A stretch of 64,000 bases of DNA from RUG334 sp045599645 (lineage in GTDB: Bacteria; Muiribacteriota; Ozemobacteria; Ozemobacterales; Ozemobacteraceae), in assembly GCA_045599645.1 (NCBI GenBank), contig JAZRWI010000080.1, positions 22,660-86,659 of the forward strand, written 5' to 3'. How positions within the stretch are numbered: position 1 is the first letter of the stretch; the number at the start of each line of letters is the position of its first letter. The position numbers and the translations under genes are program-made. This document shows positions 51,548-60,853 of the stretch, piece after piece. Below the pieces are notes generated by a model, which did not search any database, was not told the DNA's origin, and saw only the letters and a program-made list of their open reading frames with translations.

Positions 51548-54500
51548 ATGAAAAAGCAAATCATACAGGCAACAATCCTATCCTTAATGTTATCTGCTCC
51601 GCTTATGCAAGCTGGTGCGGCTTCTGTTGATTCTCTTTATGCAGACTCAATCGCCCGTAATCTTGCACAAATGGAAGAATTCTACCGTCAAGGCAGATGG
51701 GATGATGCGATGCATCTTGGTCGCGGTATTCTCAAGGACGCTCCGAAAGATTCCAAAGAAGCAAGCAGAGCTCAGGATTTGATTGTTCTCTCTATAGATG
51801 GCAAAAATCAGGAAATGCTGGCTAATGCAGCCAGAGAACGCAAACGTCAACAGGAAGACAGCGCTGCAGGTTATGTAACCGAAGGCAATGCACTTCTCGC
51901 TCAGAATAATTATTCTGGTGCTGCAGACAAATTTTCCAAGGCTCTCAAGAATAATGGTGGCGACGCTCAAACCTGGTTCCTTTCTGGTTATGCCTCTTTG
52001 AAGGCAGGTCGCAGAAAAGAAGCCTATAATGCTTTAAAAAAGTGCCTAAGCTTAGACCCGAAGCATGAACGTGCGCTTTTTCATATTGCCGGCTTGAGCT
52101 ACGAATTCAATCATAGCACAGAAGCTGAAGAATACTCCAAAAAGCTTATTGAAGTCATTGAAAAGAAGCTTGAAGAATACAAGCAGATTTTCTCTGGCCA
52201 AAAAACCAAAGGCTTAAATGACAAAGCCATGGCAACCACAAGAAAGATTACTGCGTTGCAGAACAATCTATCTCAGGCTTGCAGTATGCATGGTATTCTT
52301 GCCCAGAATCGCAAAGCCTATAAAGAAGCCTTGCCTTCATTAGACAAAGCAGCAAAATTGAATCCTGAGAATTCAGAAAACTGGTTCAGATTAGGGAACT
52401 GCTATCTAAGCCTTAAGGTTTATCATCAGGCCTCAGTAGCCCTTGAACAGGCTGTTCTCCTGAGAGAAAACAAGCTCAAGGAATGTTCTGATTCTGCTAA
52501 CCAGCTACTAAAGGCCGGAAAGAGCGATGAAGCTGTAAGTGCGGAATTAGAAACCAGAAAGCTTAAGCAGGATACTGCCCAGGCTCTTTACGCATTGGCC
52601 TTAACAAATGCTAAGGTAAACGACAATCGCACAGCATTAAAGAATATTGATGAAGCTTTAAGATTAAAGCCTGACTTTATTCAGGCTAGATACAACAGAG
52701 CTTTGATTCTTGCCCAGAACAATGAACTGGATGATGCTCTTGATGAAATGCGTAAGGTTCTGAAGGACTGCCCACCTAACAGCCAACAGGCTAAAAACGC
52801 TATTAAAACCATCAAAATCATGATGGATCAGATAGCAAGACGTGATTCACCAGTTGAATATGCTACAGCACAGAAGCCAAGCAAGATGGTCGAAGTTGAT
52901 AAATACGTCAAGGATATGCATGGTCTCGGTGGAAAGTCCGCTGAAAACCAGCTTGAAGATGTTTTCCCAAGACTTCGTGAAATAGCCAAGCTCGTAAAAC
53001 TTCGCAATTATGATGAAGCCATAAGAAGACTTATCTATCTTAGAAGCAGCCATCCTGAAATTGCTGACATTCATTCTATATTGGCCCAGTGCTACATGGA
53101 ATTGAACCGTTTAAATGAAGCAGAAAAGAGCTTTGATCAGGCTTTGGCAATTCAGCCAAATCACGATGAAGCTCTTAATGGACTTGCATATATTTATGCA
53201 ACTAGAGAAGAAAAGCTTGATGTTGCATTAAAGTATGCCAATAAAGCTGTTTCTTTAAACGAAACAAAAGCAGAATTCCATCATACTCTTGGTTGGGTTC
53301 TTTTTAAATCAGGTGAAGTCCAGAATTCCATACCATCCTTCAAACGAGCCTTGGATTTGAATTCTGACTATCTCATAGCCAGATATAATCTTGGTTTGGC
53401 TTATTATCTTACCAAAGATTATCGCCAAGCTCTCGAAGCTTTCAATTATGTATTGGAAATCAATCCAACTCATGATAAAGCTTTGATGTTCAAGGCTATT
53501 GCTCTTGCCAAGACTAATAATGCCGAAGAAGCACTGGCTACTCTTGATAAGCTCAAGAAAAATACCATTGCAAACTCTGCCCTGAACAAGGTTGTCAGCA
53601 ATCTTCACACCAAAATAAGACTTGCTTATGACCGTCACACAGATCTTCCTGTTCCGGAAATCAAATCTCCAGCTCCTATTGAAAAGCTCATGGCTGAAGG
53701 TAATGAATTCCGCAAAAATGGTCTGGTTAACAGAGCTAAGGAAAAGTATCTTGAATGCCAGCGCTTAGCTCCTGACCGCTATGAACCATACGAAGCCCTT
53801 GGGGAAATGTATGCAGAATCAGGTCTTAATATTCCAGCACTGTCTGCCTTTGAAAAAGCTTACAAGCTTAATCCTGATAATTACGAAATTACAATGAATA
53901 TTGGTCGTATGCATCAGAAGCTTAATCGCCCGGAACATGCCAAGAGCTTCTTTGCCAGAGCTGAAGCTCTTAGATATGACGAAGCAGAACCGAAATATTA
54001 TCTTGGTCTCATTGCTTATGAAACCAAGGACTTCGAAGGTGCTGAAAGCTATGCTCTTGATGCTATCCGCGTAAATCCAAATTACCACAAGGCTATGGCT
54101 CTCTGTGGTATGGCCAGAATGAGACTTAACCGCCTCAAACCAGCTAGAGATATTTACGAAAGCCTCTACGCCAAAGCTCCCGCCAATTCTTCAATCAAAC
54201 GTCATGCACGTCAGAAAATCTGGGAAATCACCAAAATGATGGCCCCTGCTCAGTATCCTTCTGTTGAAGACGCTATGGATGTTAAAGAACAGCTTGTTAG
54301 AAAGGTCACTGACAGTGATACCTCTAAGATTGTTCCAGACACTAAGAATGCCAGCGCAATAGAAGAATACGGCAAAAATACCATGACTCCTGAAGACAAG
54401 ATGTGGGTATTGCGCCAGCTTGACAAATTCGGTTCAGTAAAGACTCCTACACTTACTGCTCCTTTGAAGGCAAACGTCAGCAACCAGACACTTACCAGTC

Positions 54501-55282
54501 AGGAAAAGAAATGGGTTGTTGATAAGCTTCAGAACTTCAATGAACATAGCAGCAAATATGCTTTGCCTGATGATCTGAAGGCCGGTAACAAGTATGCAAT
54601 AAAAGCTACAGAAAAGAAGTCTGATAGACAACCAGACCAGGCAGATGCTGTCATTAGCTCTGGTCTTGCAAAAGCAGAAAAAGGCTTGATAGCACAGGCT
54701 CTTGAGGACTTCAGAAAAGCAGCTTCCATTTCCCCGACAAATACAGAAGCACTCGTAAATCTTGGATTTATGAACACTATGCAGGGGAACTTCAAGGACG
54801 CTTTCGATGCTTATGCAAAGCTTACAGTATCACATCCGGAAGAACCTCTTGGTCATCTTGGCCTCGGCAACCTTTACTGGCTTGGTGGCCAGGCTGAAAA
54901 AGCTGTAGATCAGTGGAGTCTTATTAAGGGTGAATTCGAAGTTAACTCTACATACAACATTCTTGCCCTCAATGAAAGAGTATGGTCTAGAATGCTTGAA
55001 GTAGACCCGGTTGATACAGAAGCACACTCAAATCTTGGTCTTGTCTACATGTTCAATGGCCAATACAAAAAGGCTCTTGCCGAATTTCAGGCTGTTAATC
55101 AGCTCGAACAGGGTCACCCGGAACATCAGTTCTATCAGGCACAGATTTACGCTTTGCTCTATACTCAGAACAAAACCAAGTCTCACAAAAAAGAAGCCCA
55201 GGATATTCTCGAAATCCTTGCTCAGGGTCCACAGCCCTTCCCACATAGCGAACGCTTGAAGAAGTATTTAGCCAAATTATGA
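51548..55282 (+). CDS. 1244-residue secreted TPR protein
   Basis: 1244 residues with a signal peptide (ILSLMLSAPLMQAGAAS). The rest is dominated by tetratricopeptide repeats in three blocks, about 95-200, 255-415 and 510-865, with typical units such as AEKSFDQALAIQPNHDEALN and ALEAFNYVLEINPTHDKALM. A less repetitive charged linker (about 900-1035, containing TPEDKMWVLRQLDKF and a near-copy SQEKKWVVDKLQNF) precedes a last TPR block. It should be a periplasmic or surface scaffold. The stop overlaps the beta-barrel gene as ATGA, which suggests a shared complex. No SD is obvious before the ATG. Confidence 0.8.
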   Translation: MKKQIIQATILSLMLSAPLMQAGAASVDSLYADSIARNLAQMEEFYRQGRWDDAMHLGRGILKDAPKDSKEASRAQDLIVLSIDGKNQEMLANAARERKRQQEDSAAGYVTEGNALLAQNNYSGAADKFSKALKNNGGDAQTWFLSGYASLKAGRRKEAYNALKKCLSLDPKHERALFHIAGLSYEFNHSTEAEEYSKKLIEVIEKKLEEYKQIFSGQKTKGLNDKAMATTRKITALQNNLSQACSMHGILAQNRKAYKEALPSLDKAAKLNPENSENWFRLGNCYLSLKVYHQASVALEQAVLLRENKLKECSDSANQLLKAGKSDEAVSAELETRKLKQDTAQALYALALTNAKVNDNRTALKNIDEALRLKPDFIQARYNRALILAQNNELDDALDEMRKVLKDCPPNSQQAKNAIKTIKIMMDQIARRDSPVEYATAQKPSKMVEVDKYVKDMHGLGGKSAENQLEDVFPRLREIAKLVKLRNYDEAIRRLIYLRSSHPEIADIHSILAQCYMELNRLNEAEKSFDQALAIQPNHDEALNGLAYIYATREEKLDVALKYANKAVSLNETKAEFHHTLGWVLFKSGEVQNSIPSFKRALDLNSDYLIARYNLGLAYYLTKDYRQALEAFNYVLEINPTHDKALMFKAIALAKTNNAEEALATLDKLKKNTIANSALNKVVSNLHTKIRLAYDRHTDLPVPEIKSPAPIEKLMAEGNEFRKNGLVNRAKEKYLECQRLAPDRYEPYEALGEMYAESGLNIPALSAFEKAYKLNPDNYEITMNIGRMHQKLNRPEHAKSFFARAEALRYDEAEPKYYLGLIAYETKDFEGAESYALDAIRVNPNYHKAMALCGMARMRLNRLKPARDIYESLYAKAPANSSIKRHARQKIWEITKMMAPAQYPSVEDAMDVKEQLVRKVTDSDTSKIVPDTKNASAIEEYGKNTMTPEDKMWVLRQLDKFGSVKTPTLTAPLKANVSNQTLTSQEKKWVVDKLQNFNEHSSKYALPDDLKAGNKYAIKATEKKSDRQPDQADAVISSGLAKAEKGLIAQALEDFRKAASISPTNTEALVNLGFMNTMQGNFKDAFDAYAKLTVSHPEEPLGHLGLGNLYWLGGQAEKAVDQWSLIKGEFEVNSTYNILALNERVWSRMLEVDPVDTEAHSNLGLVYMFNGQYKKALAEFQAVNQLEQGHPEHQFYQAQIYALLYTQNKTKSHKKEAQDILEILAQGPQPFPHSERLKKYLAKL

Positions 55283-56211
55283 AAATAAAGAATCTAATAC
55301 TAGCAATAACACTAGCCCTGCTTGCAACAGCTACTGGGTCCAATGCTCAGTATCTAGATTACAACGACTACGAAATATATTCTCAAGCGCAGACTAATCC
55401 CTATGCCTACAGTAAGGTTGGTCCGGAAAAGAAGTTATTTACACTCACCCCACGCAATGCAATCAATTCAAGCGGTCTTGGTGGCTTGTTTGTTGCTGAA
55501 ACTGCGGAACAGCTCACAGCAAACCAGATGGTTCTCAGCACCAGATATAAATACCATGAAATCACTTCAACAAAGGGACAAGCCTTCTATTCCTCTGAAG
55601 AAGGCAGTGTTTCAAGCTTTGAAACCTCTATTACATGGCTCGGGAAATGGGCTGAATGGGCTATTACTGTTCCTATACAAAAATGGGATTTAAGCGCCCC
55701 ACGCACCTTCAGAACTCATTCGGATTCCAATAATGGTCTGGGGAACCTGAGTGTGGGCTTCAAATACACAGACCTTCCCGATCATAGCTATTACAGATTT
55801 GCCTGGGGTGCTGTATGCAGTGTTAATACCGGTAATTCTAACGATATGACACCCGCTGGCTCAAATGATGAAACATCAACAAAAATTTTCGGCTGCTTTA
55901 CTACCAAGGAAACAGATAAAGCCACAGCAAATCTTGAACTTGGTGCTTTATTGAATAAAGAAGACGAGGATTGGCTTGTCTACAACTTTGGTATCACCTA
56001 CGAAGTTACTGATGTAGCTTCTTTCATAGGTGAATTAGCCGGCGAAGTTGCAGGCGGAGACGACAAAGACAATCTGGATATGGTTATTGGGCTCAGACTG
56101 GCCCCAACCAAGGATTTCACTGCAGAATTTGCCTATTACAGAAATCTTAGAACTTATCGCCAATACGGCTGGGATAATCAATTTCAGATTGGTGGCACTT
56201 TTAAGTGGTAA
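55279..56211 (+). CDS. outer-membrane beta-barrel protein, putative
   Basis: 310 residues with a signal peptide (LILAITLALLATATGSNA). The mature part has alternating amphipathic beta strands (GNLSVGFKYTDLPDHSYYRF, DFTAEFAYYRNL) and ends in a beta strand with a terminal aromatic residue (FQIGGTFKW), the signature for BAM-dependent insertion. It is of the transporter/porin-like type and cannot be named. It is translationally coupled to the large TPR protein. Its end lies six bases from the convergent TPR gene. Confidence 0.72.
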   Translation: MKIKNLILAITLALLATATGSNAQYLDYNDYEIYSQAQTNPYAYSKVGPEKKLFTLTPRNAINSSGLGGLFVAETAEQLTANQMVLSTRYKYHEITSTKGQAFYSSEEGSVSSFETSITWLGKWAEWAITVPIQKWDLSAPRTFRTHSDSNNGLGNLSVGFKYTDLPDHSYYRFAWGAVCSVNTGNSNDMTPAGSNDETSTKIFGCFTTKETDKATANLELGALLNKEDEDWLVYNFGITYEVTDVASFIGELAGEVAGGDDKDNLDMVIGLRLAPTKDFTAEFAYYRNLRTYRQYGWDNQFQIGGTFKW

Positions 56212-56217
56212 TAAAAA

Positions 56218-57825
56218 TTATCTGACTCTCTTAGAGAGTTCGTCTACCATATCCTTGGCAACAGCCTGTTCCTTTGAACCTGATGGAGCAGAATTCATAA
56301 CCTTCTGATAGCGTGACAAAGCCATTTTGCCTGCTTCATTGTCACCCTTAAGCAAAAGCATGTCTGCATAAGCATTTGCACTCTTCATCAAAAGTTCAAT
56401 ATTGTCTGGTTCTTTACTCAAACCAGCTTCAAGAACAGCTATAGCGTCTGTATGACGACTTTCCCTGCTCAATCTGTCAGCTTCCTGAATAATCTGTTCA
56501 ATATCCATTCGCTTAAGAACATAATCACTTGGTCTTGCAACTTCTGCTTCTGCAATATTAGCTGAGGAAGATGCCGCAGCAGCTTCAGAAGCCTGCTGTG
56601 CTGCCAAAGCAGCTGCTGCTCTTTCTCTTTCTAAGGCAGCCATAGCTTCCTTTTCTTCTTCATAGCGTTCAACAACACGCTTTGCTTCATCAATATACTG
56701 GCTTATAGAAGAAGCTTTTTCGCTGTCTTTATTGATTTCTAAGAAGTTCTTCAAATCTGCAACAGCCAGTTCAAGATGACCAGAAATATAAATGAGTATG
56801 CCTCTGAAAAACATACCATTAGGCATTCTGTTAGGTCTGTCCTTCAAAAAAGTCAGCCCCTGTCTGATAATCCCGTTTTCGGGTTCAGAAAGCAATTCCC
56901 TTTCTGCAATAATTGAATTTACATACAATTCAATTGCAAGCTCTGTTTTACCAGCTTCAAGAGCATCCATAGCCTGATTGAAAACAACAGCCGCCGGACC
57001 TTTACGGGTAGTTCTATGCTTTGTGGCTGTATTTTTCTTTTTGTCTTTTTCTTTCTGTAAACGTTCAGATACCTTTTCTACCTGCCCAGAACCCACAGCA
57101 GCAGCCACTTCTGTCTTTTTTGCCTCGGGCTTAGCAGCCTTAGGTGCGCTTGGAGCAGCAGGAGAATCATTTTTCTGAGACACTATAACTGGCTTTGTTG
57201 TGCGGGAATCAGCAATATAAATCTGTGATTCTTCTAAGCCTGGTAAAGCAGGAACAGGCTGATCTGCGCCATCAGATGAAAGATAGCGTAAACGCTGTAA
57301 GGCCTGGGAAAAAGATGGGTTTAATGAAAGTGCCTGACCGTAGCTTTCGCGTGCTTCCTGCATTCTGCCCATTGCTTCATAGCAAAGTCCCATATTGTAT
57401 GGAACCCAGCAGGAATCCGGATCTATAGTCTGGGCTTTCTGATAGCAATGCAGACTGTCTCTGAACTGTCCCGCCTGTTTATAAAGAATGCCAAGATTAT
57501 TATAGGCATGAAAATTATCAGGGTCTATGCGGAGAACAGCAAAATAGGTTTCAACTGCTTTTACAAAATTATTGGAAACACTATATTCAATTGCAAGCTT
57601 CAAATGGGCTTCAACATCTTTTGGATTATCAATAATCTTTTGCTGAAGCTGACGTATGGTTGTCTGGTTTCCTGCTGCAAGACAATTAACAGGCTGCGCA
57701 AGCAAAATAGCACAAATTGCTGGTAAAGCATATTTACCAGCAGATAAGGTTTTGCTCAATAAGCGTTCCAAAAAGCTTTTATCTTGCTTCAATAAGGAAT
57801 TTAATTGCTGTCTTTTCGTTTCCAT
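56218..57825 (-). CDS. TPR protein with N-terminal membrane/signal segment
   Basis: About 535 residues from ATG at 57825; an upstream TTG is possible. A hydrophobic stretch at about 38-55 (YALPAICAILLAQPVNCLAA) follows a basic N-terminus, so it is either a long signal peptide or a membrane anchor. Three clear TPRs follow (AVETYFAVLRIDPDNFHAYN, SLHCYQKAQTIDPDSCWVPY, ARESYGQALSLNPSFSQALQ), then a Lys/Ala-rich linker, a coiled coil (EEEKEAMAALERERAAAALA) and a C-terminal TPR-like pair. Its start lies inside the 3' end of spoVS (47-base overlap). It probably works at the envelope with the TPR/barrel pair facing it. Confidence 0.7.
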   Translation of the reverse strand: METKRQQLNSLLKQDKSFLERLLSKTLSAGKYALPAICAILLAQPVNCLAAGNQTTIRQLQQKIIDNPKDVEAHLKLAIEYSVSNNFVKAVETYFAVLRIDPDNFHAYNNLGILYKQAGQFRDSLHCYQKAQTIDPDSCWVPYNMGLCYEAMGRMQEARESYGQALSLNPSFSQALQRLRYLSSDGADQPVPALPGLEESQIYIADSRTTKPVIVSQKNDSPAAPSAPKAAKPEAKKTEVAAAVGSGQVEKVSERLQKEKDKKKNTATKHRTTRKGPAAVVFNQAMDALEAGKTELAIELYVNSIIAERELLSEPENGIIRQGLTFLKDRPNRMPNGMFFRGILIYISGHLELAVADLKNFLEINKDSEKASSISQYIDEAKRVVERYEEEKEAMAALERERAAAALAAQQASEAAAASSSANIAEAEVARPSDYVLKRMDIEQIIQEADRLSRESRHTDAIAVLEAGLSKEPDNIELLMKSANAYADMLLLKGDNEAGKMALSRYQKVMNSAPSGSKEQAVAKDMVDELSKRVR

Positions 57826-58039
57826 CAATATCAATCTTCGCAAATGCAATCATTGTAGAAAGTTCAATGCCCTTCGGTGCAACATATCCTCTGGTTACAG
57901 CAATAGATTTAACAGCCTGATTAACAGCACCGGCTCCGACTGCTAATAATACAACTTTCTGATCCTGCTCAATTACAGCTGCAATAGCGCCAGCCACCGA
58001 CTTCGGACTGGATGAGGAAGCAACTCTTAATATTTCCAT
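57779..58039 (-). CDS. spoVS: stage V sporulation protein S (SpoVS) homologue
   Basis: 86 residues, the exact SpoVS size. MEILRVASSSSPKSVAGAIA, then VGAGAVNQAVKSIAVTRGYV and the C-terminal DGNEKTAIKFLIEAR match the family almost without gaps. SpoVS is an Alba-like fold nucleic-acid-binding protein that affects sporulation in Bacillus, but it is also common in non-sporulating phyla. No other sporulation gene is seen here, so a general regulatory role is more likely. A consensus promoter (58097-58125) precedes it. Confidence 0.93.
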   Translation of the reverse strand: MEILRVASSSSPKSVAGAIAAVIEQDQKVVLLAVGAGAVNQAVKSIAVTRGYVAPKGIELSTMIAFAKIDIDGNEKTAIKFLIEAR

Positions 58040-58096
58040 TTTATGCCTCTCCTTGGCTACTTTAACTAAAAATAATGTGTATACAGCCCTATTTCA

Positions 58097-58125
58097 ATTA
58101 TAATAAGCATTATAACCTTTGGCAA
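58097..58125 (-). promoter_or_regulatory. promoter of spoVS
   Basis: On the minus strand TTGCCA (58120-58125), a 17-base spacer and TATAAT (58097-58102), about 60 bases before the ATG. A second TATAAT lies a few bases upstream. Confidence 0.7.
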
Positions 58126-58224
58126 GAAAAAAGTTAAAGCCCATTTCTAGCAACAAATAATTATTTACCCCGAAGCATGATTTATCTAGCAACAAAATTT
58201 TAGCATAAAAAAAGCCTCCCGAAC

Positions 58225-58369
58225 GAGGCTGTCTGAAAACTCGATTTTATGCATTCAAAATAAGTTCCTTCTAAAATCAAAACCCTCCCTACCCTCCCTT
58301 GAAAAGGGAGGTTTTAGGAGACTGCTGTACATCGGGATTTTTACAAATTTCTAGTTTTGGGACAGCCTC
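58225..58369 (-). repeat. dispersed 145-bp repeat, copy B1, with terminal inverted repeats and G-quadruplex motif
   Basis: Bounded by GAGGCTGTC (58225-58233) and GACAGCCTC (58361-58369), a perfect 9-bp terminal inverted repeat. The core CCCTCCCTACCCTCCC (58283-58298) reads as GGGAGGGTAGGGAGGG on the minus strand. Same family as 29910-30146, in the opposite orientation. Confidence 0.9.
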
Positions 58370-58374
58370 TTAAA

Positions 58375-58520
58375 GAGGCTGTCTGAAAACTCGATTTTAT
58401 GCACTTAAAACAAGTTTCTTCTAAAATCAAAACCCTCCCTACCCTCCCTTGAAAAGGGAGGGTTTTAGGAGACTGCTGTACCTCAGGATTTTTACAAATT
58501 TCTAGCTTTGGGACAGTCTC
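58375..58520 (-). repeat. dispersed 146-bp repeat, copy B2
   Basis: Second unit, five bases after the first. It starts with GAGGCTGTC (58375-58383) and ends with GACAGTCTC (58512-58520, one mismatch). The G-quadruplex core is at 58433-58448. It differs from B1 by a few substitutions. Confidence 0.9.
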
Positions 58521-58545
58521 GACCGGGAGGCTTTTAATTATCCTA

Positions 58546-59784
58546 TCAGACTCTAGTTACAAGCAATGATGCATTCTGACCACCAAAGCCGAAGGAATCA
58601 ACAAGAGCAGCATTAATCTGTTTGTCTACAGTATGATTTGGTGCCAGATTGAAATCTGTTAATTCAGGATCAACATTTTCAAGGTTTCTGTTAGGATGTA
58701 TGAAACCATTCTGCATCTGAAGAACAGTTGCTATGGTTCCAACAGCGCCAGCAGCACCAAGCAAGTGACCAATCATAGATTTTGTAGCATTAACAACCGG
58801 CTTTTTGTAATTTTCTTCACCTAAGGCAAGCTTTAAAGCCTTCATTTCAGCAATATCACCCAATGGAGTGCTAGTTCCGTGTGCATTTACGTAATCGATA
58901 TTTTCTGCCGGGAAATTATTGAAAGTAATAGCTTTCTTAATAGCCTTAGCAGCACCAATTCCTTCAGGATGTGGAGCAGTAAGGTGATAAGCATCAGCTG
59001 AAGCACCATAGCCCTTTATTTCAGCCAATATTGTAGAGCCACGTCTCTTTGCACTTTCTTCGCTTTCCAATACAAGCATTCCAGCGCCTTCACCCATTAC
59101 AAAGCCGTCTCTATCCTTGTCGAATGCTCTTGAAGCCTTTTCAGGCTCTTCATTGCGAGTTGACAAAGCTTTCATTTTTGCAAAACCGCCAAGAGTCAAT
59201 TCAATCATGGCTGATTCGCTACCACCGCAAATCATAATGTCACATTCATCATGGACAATCTTCAAATAAGCTTCACCAATAGCATGGAGACTTGAAGCGC
59301 AGGCAGAAACAATACAGAAGTTCGGGCCATTAAAACCATATTCCATTGCAATACAACCTGAAGCTATATTACAAATCATCATTGGAACTAAGAACGGACT
59401 GACTCTGCTCGGACCACTTGCATTACAGGTATTGTGTTCTTCAGCAAATATGTGAATACCACCGATACCGGTAGAAGCAAATACCCCTGCTCTGTCAGGA
59501 TCAAAATTCTTTTCAGGAAGATGAGCCTGTTCTGCAGCCATTCTTGCAGCAGCCATTGCAAACTGAACATATTTATCATGACGACGAGCGTCTTTCTTGT
59601 TCATATATAGTTCAGGATTGAAATTCTTTACTTCTGCAGCAATCTTTACACTGCTATTAGTAGCATCAAATGAGGTTATTGAGCCAACGCCATTAGTTCC
59701 ATTCTTTAATGCTGCTGTAAATTCTTCAATACCGATAGCATTAGGAGTAACTGCTCCCATGCCTGTAATGAATACTCTTTTCAT
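58546..59784 (-). CDS. fabF: 3-oxoacyl-[ACP] synthase II (FabF)
   Basis: 412 residues from ATG at 59784, six bases after GGAG. The Cys-His-His triad is complete: IVSACASSLHAIG, VNAHGTSTPLGD and NATKSMIGHLLGAAG, with the family opening KRVFITGMGAVTPN. It performs the chain-elongating Claisen condensation of fatty-acid synthesis. It is the last gene of the rpmF-plsX-fab cluster. No fabH or fabD is present in the cluster. Confidence 0.95.
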   Translation of the reverse strand: MKRVFITGMGAVTPNAIGIEEFTAALKNGTNGVGSITSFDATNSSVKIAAEVKNFNPELYMNKKDARRHDKYVQFAMAAARMAAEQAHLPEKNFDPDRAGVFASTGIGGIHIFAEEHNTCNASGPSRVSPFLVPMMICNIASGCIAMEYGFNGPNFCIVSACASSLHAIGEAYLKIVHDECDIMICGGSESAMIELTLGGFAKMKALSTRNEEPEKASRAFDKDRDGFVMGEGAGMLVLESEESAKRRGSTILAEIKGYGASADAYHLTAPHPEGIGAAKAIKKAITFNNFPAENIDYVNAHGTSTPLGDIAEMKALKLALGEENYKKPVVNATKSMIGHLLGAAGAVGTIATVLQMQNGFIHPNRNLENVDPELTDFNLAPNHTVDKQINAALVDSFGFGGQNASLLVTRV

Positions 59785-59841
59785 TATTTTCTCCATTATT
59801 AAATATTTACTTAGTGGTATTCAAAAACTATGCAAACAACT

Positions 59842-60786
59842 TTATTCCAAACCATTAAAGAAATTCTTCATAATATCTTCAACAGAAAGAATTTCATTAA
59901 TACGCCAAACATTTTCGCCAGCAAAAACGAGACCATTATCAAGATCTCCGTCTTTTGCAGAAATCAGTGCACGTGCAATGCAGAATCTATAAGAACACTT
60001 CTTAAGACACTGCAAACAGGAAAGAACTGGTTTTGCTTCTCCCCTGGCAGCCTTTTCAGAGAAAGGCGTCGGTAATGCATTACCCCAAAGTCCTACAGGG
60101 CTTAAAAGTCTAAAAACATCACCCTTCTTAGCCTTTAAATATGTATCGTGGAAAGGCTTAGCAACATTTGCTTCAAAACTGGCAGCAAATCTTGTTCCTA
60201 CCTGAACCCCGTCTGCTCCCATTTTACAGGCTTCAATAATGTCGTTTTGGTCAATCATACCACCAGCGAGTATAACAGGTATTTTTACTGCAGCCTTAAC
60301 TTCTGGGAAGATTTCTCTTGCAGGTCTATCGGAACCTAAGTGCCCGCCGGCATCGCTACCTTCTACAATAACAGCAGAAGCTCCAAGCTTTTCAGACAAT
60401 TTTGCTGCTTTATCAGAGGAAACTATTGGAACAACCGGAATATTAAATTCCTTACCTATAGCAAAAATATCCTTTGAAAAACCTGCCCCGGCAACAAGCA
60501 AATCAAGACCACATTCAGCGGCTGTCCTCATTAAAGGAATGAAATTGTTTACAGCAACCATGGTATTGATTCCAACGATACCACCGTTTGCTATTTCCTT
60601 GGCAATCTTAATTTCAGCACGAAGCTCATCTAATTCCATGCCTGTGCCTGCAATTAAACCAATGCCGCCTTCTCTTGCAACTGTTCCTGCCAGTCTACCA
60701 GTAGAAACCTTAAAAGCCATTCCACCCTGTATAAGTGGAAATCTTGGCTGTAGCTTACCAATCTTCAATGTAGGTAATATTTTCAT
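59842..60786 (-). CDS. FabK-like flavin enoyl-ACP reductase / nitronate monooxygenase family
   Basis: 314 residues of the FMN-dependent TIM-barrel family (FPLIQGGMAFKVSTG, VEGSDAGGHLGSDRP, VILAGGMIDQNDIIEACKMG, ADGVQVGTRFAAS). The family includes both FabK and nitronate monooxygenases. Its place between acpP and fabF and the absence of fabI support an enoyl-ACP reductase role. A C-terminal Cys cluster CLQCLKKCSYRFC (C-x2-C-x3-C-x4-C) is unusual for classic FabK and may bind a metal or Fe-S centre. SD GAGAGGA precedes the ATG. Confidence 0.75.
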   Translation of the reverse strand: MKILPTLKIGKLQPRFPLIQGGMAFKVSTGRLAGTVAREGGIGLIAGTGMELDELRAEIKIAKEIANGGIVGINTMVAVNNFIPLMRTAAECGLDLLVAGAGFSKDIFAIGKEFNIPVVPIVSSDKAAKLSEKLGASAVIVEGSDAGGHLGSDRPAREIFPEVKAAVKIPVILAGGMIDQNDIIEACKMGADGVQVGTRFAASFEANVAKPFHDTYLKAKKGDVFRLLSPVGLWGNALPTPFSEKAARGEAKPVLSCLQCLKKCSYRFCIARALISAKDGDLDNGLVFAGENVWRINEILSVEDIMKNFFNGLE

Positions 60787-60817
60787 TAAAATATCCTCTC
60801 ACCACATTTGTACATAA

Positions 60818-60843
60818 AATCACCAGCCATTAGGCTGGTGATT
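60818..60843 (-). terminator. hairpin between acpP and the fabK-like gene
   Basis: AATCACCAGCC (60818-60828) and GGCTGGTGATT (60833-60843): a perfect 11-bp stem with a 4-base loop and a short T-run on the minus strand. It may terminate part of the acpP transcripts, giving more ACP than FabK/FabF. Confidence 0.7.
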
Positions 60844-60853
60844 ATAATCGCTA

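Larger units (their letters stand above)
58210..58535. terminator. terminator arms flanking the two repeat units
   Basis: AAAAGCCTCCCG (58210-58221) and CGGGAGGCTTTT (58524-58535) are perfect 12-bp inverted repeats with A/T tracts, like a bidirectional terminator. They enclose about 300 bp holding two copies of the dispersed repeat. The right arm lies directly after the end of fabF. Confidence 0.55.

Noticed and set aside
57779..58039. Evidence that the organism sporulates
   Set aside because: SpoVS alone is widespread in non-sporulating bacteria and no other spore gene is in the window.
60239..60817. 192-codon plus-strand frame antisense to the fabK-like gene
   Set aside because: Pro/Ser/Ala-rich shadow with no ribosome binding site or recognised domain; the minus-strand gene is certain.
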